Shown: positions 25,542-32,143 of the stretch, in pieces | How the letters are laid out: every line of letters begins with the position of its first letter | Position numbering within the stretch: the first letter of the stretch is position 1 | Assembly (NCBI RefSeq): GCF_024171945.1 | Contig: NZ_JAMTCR010000007.1 | Location: 124,001-188,000, forward strand | Reading direction: 5' to 3' | Origin: Actinokineospora globicatena | GTDB lineage: Bacteria > Actinomycetota > Actinomycetes > Mycobacteriales > Pseudonocardiaceae | Length of the DNA: 64,000 bases | The notes under the pieces: generated by a model | The model's database searches: none | Seen by the model: the letters and a program-made list of their open reading frames with translations, nothing else | What the model was told of the DNA's origin: nothing | Position numbers and translations under genes: made by a program

Positions 25542-26584
25542 GCCGCACCCACCAGGAGCGCGGTGTTGGCGCCACCGAAGGCCGCGTTCACCGTGAGCGC
25601 GTATTCGATGTGTGCCCGTCGGGGGACGTCGACCACCAGGTCCAGGTCGCACGCCGGGTCGGCGCCGAGGTAGCCGGAGTTCACCGGCAACGCACCCGAG
25701 TTCAGCGCCTGCACGGTGGCCACCAACTCGACCAGCCCCGATGCCTCCAGGGCGTGGCCGTGAACCGACTTCGTCGAACTGACCGGGACCCGGTCGAGAC
25801 CGGCCAAGCGCAAGGCGGCCACCTCGGCGGCGTCGTTGAACTCCGTGCCGGTGCCGTTCGCGTTCACGTAGCCGATGTCCGATGTGGACAAATCGGCCCG
25901 GTCGAGCGCGCCCGCGATGGCCCTGGCCAGGCCTTTCCCGTCCGGCCTCGGCTTGCAGACGTGGTAGGCGTCGCCCGCGCGGGACCAGCCGACCAGCCTG
26001 GCCACGGGGTTCGAGCCGCTGGATTCCAGCAACACGGCCGCCACCCCGTCGCCGAGCAGCATCCCCTGCCGCCCAGCGCTGAACGGGCGCACCCGACCAT
26101 CGCGCGCCAACGCCCGCCCGGCGTCGAACAGCGCGAAGGTCGACGGTTCCACCAGGTACCCGGCGGCGACCAGGACCCGCTCGGCGCGGCCCGTGGCGAT
26201 CATCGTCGCCGCGTCCGCCACCGCCGAGGTCGCCGCCACGCACGCCCCGGTGTACACCCGGGACACACCGAGCACACCGGTTCTCGCCGCCACCTCCGCG
26301 GCGAGAGCCTGGTTGCCCGCGTCCGCGTGCACCGCCAGCAGGAGTGGAACCGTTGAGCCGGGACCGGTGTACACCTCATTGATGACACCGACCAGCTCGT
26401 CCACCAGCGCCGGAGCGCCCGGCAGCGTCGCCGCGTGCCGCGTGCGGCGGCCCTCGGTGTCGAACCGGGTGACCGGGCCGAACGCAGGCACACCCGCGAA
26501 ACCCTCGGCGCGCAAGCGGGTCCCGTCGCGGCCGAACGCGGTGCGCGCGGCGACGGCGGTGATCAGGACCGGTCGGTCAGCCAT
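25538..26584 (-). CDS. Ketosynthase with Cys-Asn-His active site
   Basis: 348 residues, shorter than KASII. Nucleophile Cys115 is kept (YTGACVAATS), Lys272 and His277 are kept (SSTKSVHGHALEASG), but the usual NAHGT motif reads NANGT, so the first catalytic His is Asn243. Loss of this His should weaken decarboxylative condensation, so the protein may be a chain-length factor, an acyltransferase, or a decarboxylation-independent condensing enzyme. Starts inside the end of carrier protein C (8-nt overlap). Confidence 0.83.
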   Translation of the reverse strand: MADRPVLITAVAARTAFGRDGTRLRAEGFAGVPAFGPVTRFDTEGRRTRHAATLPGAPALVDELVGVINEVYTGPGSTVPLLLAVHADAGNQALAAEVAARTGVLGVSRVYTGACVAATSAVADAATMIATGRAERVLVAAGYLVEPSTFALFDAGRALARDGRVRPFSAGRQGMLLGDGVAAVLLESSGSNPVARLVGWSRAGDAYHVCKPRPDGKGLARAIAGALDRADLSTSDIGYVNANGTGTEFNDAAEVAALRLAGLDRVPVSSTKSVHGHALEASGLVELVATVQALNSGALPVNSGYLGADPACDLDLVVDVPRRAHIEYALTVNAAFGGANTALLVGAA

Positions 26585-26861
26585 GGCCGCTGGCCCCGGG
26601 CAGCACCCTCGCCAGCGTGTCGACCGCGCCGGTGACCGTGCCCATGTGCGCGAACACCTCGTCGGACAGGTCGAGTTCGACGCCGTAGCGCTGCTCGACC
26701 TGGGTGATCAACCAGGTCAGCTCCAGCGAGTCCAGGGTCTCGCCGACCTCGCCGGTGCCGCGGTCGCCGAACCCCGCGAGCATGCCGATCACCTCGGCGC
26801 GCCCGGGTGGGTGGGTCTGGGTGAGTGGCTCCGGTCGGCTGGGTGGGACGGGTGATCCCAT
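26577..26861 (-). CDS. Acyl carrier protein C
   Basis: 94 residues with the phosphopantetheine serine in ETLDSLELTWLITQVEQRYG (DSLE). The first 20 residues are Pro-rich and unlike a carrier domain, so ATG 26861 is the only start with plausible spacing but a later one cannot be excluded. It follows carrier protein D after 1 nt, giving a tandem pair of different ACPs. Confidence 0.85.
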   Translation of the reverse strand: MGSPVPPSRPEPLTQTHPPGRAEVIGMLAGFGDRGTGEVGETLDSLELTWLITQVEQRYGVELDLSDEVFAHMGTVTGAVDTLARVLPGASGHG

Positions 26862-26862
26862 G

Positions 26863-27135
26863 TCAGGACGCGGTGTCCGAACCGGACGCCACCGACAGCC
26901 GCTCGGCGAGCGCGTCGACGAACTCGTCGAGCGTCATCAGCGCGAGCGCCTCCATGTCGTCGTCCCCGAACTTGATCTGGTATTTGTCCTCGATCTGCAC
27001 GGCGAGGTCGGCCAGCGCCAACGACTCCAGGTCCAGGCCCGCCGGTCCGAGGTCGGTGTCGCCCTCGACGTCGCTGACGTCGTAGTTCATCTCCCGCAGC
27101 GTGTCGAGCACGAACTCCCGCAACTGGTCCTTCAT
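26863..27135 (-). CDS. Acyl carrier protein D
   Basis: 90 residues: KDQLREFVLDTLREMNYDVS, then GPAGLDLESLALADLAVQIE with the phosphopantetheine Ser in DLES, then LMTLDEFVDALAERL. Start overlaps the upstream ligase stop (ATGA). It is the likely acceptor for that ligase's acyl adenylate. Confidence 0.88.
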   Translation of the reverse strand: MKDQLREFVLDTLREMNYDVSDVEGDTDLGPAGLDLESLALADLAVQIEDKYQIKFGDDDMEALALMTLDEFVDALAERLSVASGSDTAS

Positions 27136-28562
27136 CGCTGGTTCTCCCTTTCTGTCGTGGCCGCGCGGGCGTTCTCGGCGGCGACGAGCGCCGCGGCCGA
27201 GCGCACGACCTTGCCGGTTGCTGTCCTGGGCAGGGCTGGGAGCACCACCAGCCTGCGGGGGCGTTTGAACGGCGCGAGCGTCGCGGTGAGCGCGGCGGTG
27301 ACCTGCTCCACCTCGGCGCCGTCGGTGAGGCTCACGTAGGCCTGGATGCCCGCGTCGTGCAGGACAACGGCTTCCCGCACGGAGTCCAGGCCGGAGATGG
27401 TCTGCTCGACCTCGGTCAGGTCGACCTTGAGGCCGCCGATGGAGACCTGCGAGTCGAGCCTGCCGAGGATGGTGAGCAGGTCGTCGAGTTCGGCGGCGTC
27501 CTTGGTGCACAGCCACCCGTCGACGAAGCGGGACGGGTCCTGCGCGCCGAGGTAGGGCGAGTCGGCCATGGCGATCCACAGCTCGCCCGCGCTGACCCGC
27601 AACCGCATGCCGTGCGCCGGTTCGACCGAGGGCCACCGGGAGCCGTCGAGGTCGGTGGCGATCATCCCGACCTCGGTCATCCCGTACATCGTTCCCAGTG
27701 GGACACCGAAGCGTTCGCGGAACCGGGTCGGCACCGAGGGGCGCACCAGCTCACCTGCGACGATCATCCGGCGCAGCTGCGGGTGCGGCGCCGGGTCGGG
27801 CAGCGCGGTGAGCAGCTCGGCGTGGAACGGAACACCGATGATCGTGGTGGGCAGGTCGGACTCGGCGACGGCGGCGAGGATGCCCTCGGCGGTGAGCCTG
27901 CGGGGGAACACGAGTTCCGCGCCGGTGTGCATCGCGTTGAGCAACCCGCCGACCAGGCCGAGCACGTGCACAATCGACGACAGCAGCACGACCCGCTCCC
28001 CCGCCTTGGGGAACTCGGGCAGCCGGTCGTACCTGGCGAGTTCGGCGACGAGGTCCTCGGCGGTCCTGGCGATCACCTTCGACGCGCCGGTCGAGCCGGA
28101 GCTGAACTGCACCAAGGCGTGCGGCGTACCGGCCGGGCGGCCACCCTCCCGCGCGGACACCCGGGCGACGACTTCCGCGTAACCGCAGAGCCGGTGGCCC
28201 GTGGTCTCGGCCGCCTCCACCACGACCTGCGCGGCGACCCGGTCCAGCGCCCCGTCGACCTCGTGCTGGGTGAGCCGGTGGTCGAGCAGGCTGACCTGCG
28301 CGCCGATCCGCCAGGCGGCGAACAGGAAACCGATGTAGGCCAGGGACGGCGGCAGTCGCAATGCGACAGTGCCGCCCGCGACCAGGCCTGCCGCCCGCAG
28401 CTGCGCCGCGCGCTCGGCGACCTCGCCGCGCAGACCGTCCCGGTCGACCGGTCGGTCCAGCCGCACGCAGACCGCGTCGCCCGGCCCGCCGAGCAGCACG
28501 TCGTCGACCCATTCCGGGTTCACCGCAGGCTGATTCACCAGCGGAAGATCCACGCCCGCCAT
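27132..28562 (-). CDS. Adenylate-forming (ANL) ligase 2
   Basis: 476 residues. P-loop QFSSGSTGASKVI, central YGMTEVGMIATDLDG and C-terminal LPRTATGKVVRSAAA with the catalytic Lys. It is shorter than ligase 1 and only loosely similar. ATG 28562 has an AAGGAA ribosome site; the alternative GTG 28574 has none. First gene of the second leftward operon. It probably loads an aryl or short acyl acid on carrier protein D, but a CreM-like nitrite-activating role is an alternative. Confidence 0.86.
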   Translation of the reverse strand: MAGVDLPLVNQPAVNPEWVDDVLLGGPGDAVCVRLDRPVDRDGLRGEVAERAAQLRAAGLVAGGTVALRLPPSLAYIGFLFAAWRIGAQVSLLDHRLTQHEVDGALDRVAAQVVVEAAETTGHRLCGYAEVVARVSAREGGRPAGTPHALVQFSSGSTGASKVIARTAEDLVAELARYDRLPEFPKAGERVVLLSSIVHVLGLVGGLLNAMHTGAELVFPRRLTAEGILAAVAESDLPTTIIGVPFHAELLTALPDPAPHPQLRRMIVAGELVRPSVPTRFRERFGVPLGTMYGMTEVGMIATDLDGSRWPSVEPAHGMRLRVSAGELWIAMADSPYLGAQDPSRFVDGWLCTKDAAELDDLLTILGRLDSQVSIGGLKVDLTEVEQTISGLDSVREAVVLHDAGIQAYVSLTDGAEVEQVTAALTATLAPFKRPRRLVVLPALPRTATGKVVRSAAALVAAENARAATTERENQR

Positions 28563-28872
28563 TGGTTCCTTCACATTTTTTTGCTAGGCCGATCGCCGTA
28601 GCGAGAGTCCATTAGCCGCCCTGGCTGGCTGAACAATCGCATACCGGCTCAACGGGAGTCAAGGTCGCCCAAAAGGACTAATACCGGTCTGCGCGACAGG
28701 CCCACTACCAGGCGTTCTCACTGTGTGCACAGGCGAATCCGACTACTCGGTGCGCACGCCGCAAGGCAATGAAACGCGGTCGGTGACCTGTGCTGGAAAT
28801 TGCGGTCAGCGGATGACAGGATATGCCTCGCGCAATACCCCGAATGGCGCAAAGCGGTCTAGGAGGACCCCG
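28563..28872. promoter_or_regulatory. Divergent promoter region between ligase 2 and hmo
   Basis: 310 bp, clearly less GC-rich than the genes on either side, with no coding signal. The end (AGGAGG, 28861-28866) is the ribosome site of hmo. TCAACGG (28649-28655) and TCAAGGT (28659-28665) form a short direct repeat at a 10-bp period that loosely resembles SARP sites, but there is no SARP gene in the window. Confidence 0.55.
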
Positions 28873-29946
28873 GTGAATCCACTACACGTCGCGGACTACG
28901 CGGCGGCGGCGAAAGCCACCCTCGCGGGCGATGTGCTCGGCTACCTCGACGGCGGGTCCGGCGCGGAGTGGACACTGCGCGAGAACACCGCCGCCTACCA
29001 GCGGATCCGGCTGCGCCCCAGGGTGCTGGTGGACGTCGAGGCCGTGGACACCGCGGTGGACCTGCTTGGTTCGTCGTTGACCGCACCGCTGGGCGTCGCC
29101 CCGATGGCCTACCACCGCTTGGTGCACCCCGACGGGGAACTGGCCACGGTCGCGGCGGCGGGCGCGGCCGGGGCGCTGTTCGTGGCCAGCATGTTCGCGA
29201 GCACCGACCTGGTCCGGATGGCGGACGCGGCGACGGGTCCACTGTGGATGCAGCTGTACTGGCTGCGGGACCGGGGCGCGCTGCTCGACCTGGTCGGGCG
29301 GGCGGAGCGGGCCGGGTACCGGGCGCTGGTGCTCACCGTGGACGCGCCCAAGGTGGCCAGGCGGCTGCGGGACCTGCGCAGCGGCTTCACCCTGCCCGCG
29401 CACGTGAGCGCGGTGAACCTGACCAGCGAGCTGATGGCGCCCAGCCACGTCGCCCAGGCCGGGGTGTCGGCGATCGAGCGGCACTCGCGTGAGCGCTTCG
29501 ACCCGACGATCACCTGGGCGGACCTGGCCTGGCTTCGCGAACGCACCCGACTCCCCCTGGTGCTCAAGGGAATCCTGACCAGCGCCGATGCCTGGCTCGC
29601 GGTCGAGCACGGCGTCGACGCAGTGGTGGTGTCCAACCACGGCGGCAGGCAGCTCGACGGGGTGCCCGCTACCGTCGACGTGCTGGCCGAGGTCGTCGAC
29701 GCGGTCGCGGGTGCGCTGCCCGTGCTCGTCGACGGCGGCGTGCGGCGTGGGACGGACGTGCTGAAGGCGCTCGCGCTCGGCGCGGCAACGGTGCTGGTAG
29801 GGCGGCCGGTGTTGTGGGGACTGGCCCACTCCGGTGCCGCCGGTGCCGAACACGTGCTCACGTTGCTGCGCGAGGAACTGGAGGAGGCGATGGCGCTGTG
29901 CGGTCGCCCGACGACGGCCGATGTGGACCGGTCGGTGCTGGGTTGA
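28873..29946 (+). CDS. hmo: 4-Hydroxymandelate oxidase (FMN-dependent)
   Basis: 357 residues of the FMN-dependent 2-hydroxyacid oxidase family. Active-site residues: Tyr130 (MQLYW), Lys232 (VLKGILT), the catalytic base His256 and Arg259 (SNHGGRQLDG), and the FMN phosphate site VDGGVRRGTDVLKALALGA. GTG 28873 has an AGGAGG site 6 nt upstream; an earlier ATG lies in the non-coding leader. Reaction inferred: 4-hydroxymandelate + O2 to 4-hydroxybenzoylformate + H2O2. In glycopeptide pathways the next step is HpgT transamination, but no aminotransferase is seen here. Its stop is 5 nt from the convergent hydrolase gene. Confidence 0.9.
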   Translation: MNPLHVADYAAAAKATLAGDVLGYLDGGSGAEWTLRENTAAYQRIRLRPRVLVDVEAVDTAVDLLGSSLTAPLGVAPMAYHRLVHPDGELATVAAAGAAGALFVASMFASTDLVRMADAATGPLWMQLYWLRDRGALLDLVGRAERAGYRALVLTVDAPKVARRLRDLRSGFTLPAHVSAVNLTSELMAPSHVAQAGVSAIERHSRERFDPTITWADLAWLRERTRLPLVLKGILTSADAWLAVEHGVDAVVVSNHGGRQLDGVPATVDVLAEVVDAVAGALPVLVDGGVRRGTDVLKALALGAATVLVGRPVLWGLAHSGAAGAEHVLTLLREELEEAMALCGRPTTADVDRSVLG

Positions 29947-29951
29947 GCTGA

Positions 29952-30878
29952 TCACCCGGTGCGGCCGTCCCGGTCGGCATCGGTGAACGCGGCCCGCAAC
30001 CTCGCCGCCGCGATCGCAACAGCCCTGGTCGCGGCGGGTAAGACGCCGAACATGGTGAAGAAGCCGTGCGCCATGCCGGGGAAGCGGGTGAGTTCGGTCG
30101 GCACGCCCGCCTCCGCGAGCGCGCGGGCGTAGGCCTCACCCTCGTCGCGCAGCGGGTCGTACTCGGCGGTGATGATCGTCGCCGCTGGCAGGCCGCCGTG
30201 ATCGGTGGCGCGCAGCGGCGAGGCCAGCGGGTCCGCCCCGTCGGCCGGGTCGGCGAGGTAGTTGTCCCAGTACCAGGCCACGGAGTGCCGGTTGAACAGG
30301 TACCGGTCGGTGTTGTCGCGCAGGGACGCGGTGTCGGCGCGGTGGTCGGTGTTGGGGTAGACCAGCAGCTGGTGGACGAGGCGCGGGCCGTTGTCCCTGG
30401 CCAGCAGCGCGACGCTCGCCGCGAGGTTGCCCCCCGCGCTGTCACCGCCGACGGCGACGTGACCGGCCCAGTCCTGTTCGGCCACCCACCGGGTCGCGGC
30501 GTGGCAGTCGTGCACGGCGGCCGGGAACTTCCACTCGGGAGCCAGGCGGTACCCGACCGCCACGGTGACGCACCCGGTCGCGTTCGTCAGCCGACGACAG
30601 ATGGCGTCGGCGGTGTCTATCGTGCCCAGGGTCCAGCCGCCACCGAAGAAATAGACCAGCACGTCGGTGGTCGCGGTCGCGGGGCGGTATACGCGCACGG
30701 GTACGCCACTGGCGTCCGCGTCGTACACCTCGGCCACGGGTTCCGGATCGCCCGCCGCGTCCTGGATGGACCGCAGGTCCTCGGCGCGGGCCTGGGCGAG
30801 GGTCAGCTCGTAGAGCGGGGTGACCCGCTGCCGCTCCCGCTCGGCCCGGTACTGCTCCACCTGGGGGTCCAGGGTCAT
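29952..30878 (-). CDS. HSL-family alpha/beta hydrolase with altered oxyanion motif
   Basis: 308 residues. Nucleophile Ser147 (VGGDSAGGNLA), Asp241 (TAEYDPLRDEG) and His271 (GMAHGFFTMF) form the triad. The hormone-sensitive-lipase signature HGGG reads FGGG (Phe78-Gly-Gly-Gly-Trp), so the usual His is lost while the backbone glycines of the oxyanion hole remain. It could release the product from its carrier protein or deacylate a precursor. The gene is convergent with hmo and marks the apparent cluster edge. Confidence 0.86.
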   Translation of the reverse strand: MTLDPQVEQYRAERERQRVTPLYELTLAQARAEDLRSIQDAAGDPEPVAEVYDADASGVPVRVYRPATATTDVLVYFFGGGWTLGTIDTADAICRRLTNATGCVTVAVGYRLAPEWKFPAAVHDCHAATRWVAEQDWAGHVAVGGDSAGGNLAASVALLARDNGPRLVHQLLVYPNTDHRADTASLRDNTDRYLFNRHSVAWYWDNYLADPADGADPLASPLRATDHGGLPAATIITAEYDPLRDEGEAYARALAEAGVPTELTRFPGMAHGFFTMFGVLPAATRAVAIAAARLRAAFTDADRDGRTG

Positions 30879-32084
30879 GCTGGTTCGTCTCCCACCCGAG
30901 GGAGCGCGGCCGTCCAGGCTCGACGGCCGCGCCCGCTCACACCGGCCCGGGCCGCGTTGGCCCCGCACCGGCTCCCGCTCGATCAGTCGTCCCGCTCCAT
31001 CACAGCTCGCGCACGTTGCGCATACCGACCCACCTCCCCCGAAATCCATCCCGCTCGAATTCCGCGTGAGCATATGGCGCCCCAGCTCACAGAGTCGATA
31101 CGCCAAAAGGCGCCATCCCCCCACTAGGCCGAATGGACACTCTTTTTGTCCTTTAAGGATGATCAACCCGAATGCAGCAACCCCACTGCCCCATCCGGCC
31201 CATTCTCCGCCACCCCGCCCAACCCGCACCCCCAATCAGCCCAACCCGCCCTCCATGACCAGCCCCAATCCCCCCGCGCCCTTCTACGTGCCACCCCACC
31301 GTTCACCCCACGGCCACCCGCCCCCCACTCGTCGTATGTCCTAACACGACGATGACGTCCACTGTGTCCTTATTTACCTCCACATCGGACTCACCCCGCG
31401 CCCGGCTCACGGCTCACGGCTCACGGCTCACGGCTCACGGCTCACGGCTCACGGCTCACGGCTCACGGCTCACGGCTCACGGCTCACGGCTCACGGGAGC
31501 CACCCAATCGCACACCCCGCACCACCACCAGCGCGACCGTCGCCGACCGCGTCCGGCCGGACCCCAGCCCCCACCCTCTCCGGGGGGCGGCCCCGATGCC
31601 AGTCTACCGGGTGGGTCCGACAGAACCGGGGTTGTAGATCTTCGGAAAGGCCTGCTGTGGATAACTTTTGTCGCCCAGCGGAGTGACTTTGGCGGCGATC
31701 CACTGTGGAGCGAGCGAGAAGATCGGCAGGTCGGGGTGGTGGTCGGATGATCGGGTCGGCCACGAGTGGGGGACGGGTCGGGAAATCCGTTCCTGGGCGG
31801 GGTTGCCGAGGTCGTAGGGCGGTCGAAAGTCTTGGTGAGCAAGAGATGCGCGGACCCGGGGCGCCGGATTGAGCAGGCCCCCGAATCCAGCCTAGTGGCG
31901 TGGGGCAAGGCGAAGCGAGGGGCGCGGTGGGGGCTGTGGACAGTTCGAGGGGTTGGGGATAACCGGCCGCGGAACGGTGGCGGAAGCGGAGGGTGACGGA
32001 GGGCGGAAGCGGGGCTGACCGGCGGGAAGGCGGGGGCATACCGGGTGCGCGAGGGGGGTGTGGAGGTCTGGACAACCTTGGCGC
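30879..32084. other. 1.2-kb non-coding stretch
   Basis: No frame here has actinobacterial coding character; the short open frames are low-complexity. About 31180-31340 is very C-rich and G-poor on the plus strand, and 31404-31494 is a 7-bp tandem repeat. One copy of TCCACTGTGGA lies at 31699-31709. The stretch 31750-32060 turns G-rich. Nothing else is recognisable. Confidence 0.6.
31404..31494. repeat. 13 perfect tandem copies of GGCTCAC
   Basis: Ninety-one bases made of the heptamer GGCTCAC repeated 13 times without error, between a hydrolase gene and a chitinase gene. Seven is not a multiple of three, so the array would cycle through all frames if translated (AHGSRLT repeat). The array has no spacers, so it is not a CRISPR. 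Confidence 0.97.
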
Positions 32085-32100
32085 ATTGGTCTAGACAATA
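32065..32100. promoter_or_regulatory. DasR-type operator and direct repeat of the chitinase promoter
   Basis: ATTGGTCTAGACAATA (32085-32100) matches 12 of 16 positions of the DasR responsive element ACTGGTCTAGACCACT, including the whole TGGTCTAGAC core. GGTCTGGACAA (32065-32075) and GGTCTAGACAA (32088-32098) form a direct repeat with a 23-bp period, the arrangement known from streptomycete chitinase promoters. Candidate -35 TGGACA (32069-32074) and -10 GACAAT (32094-32099) fall inside the two repeats, so a bound repressor would block RNA polymerase. Confidence 0.8.
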
Positions 32101-32143
32101 GGCAGCGGTGTACCCCTGCGCACCGCGGTTGAGGGAGGTCTTG

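Noticed and set aside
28649..28665. SARP-type heptamer repeat
   Set aside because: Only two imperfect units at a 10-bp period and no SARP gene in the window; mentioned only as a weak resemblance.
31404..31494. Possible CRISPR array
   Set aside because: The 7-bp units are contiguous with no spacers, and there are no cas genes nearby.
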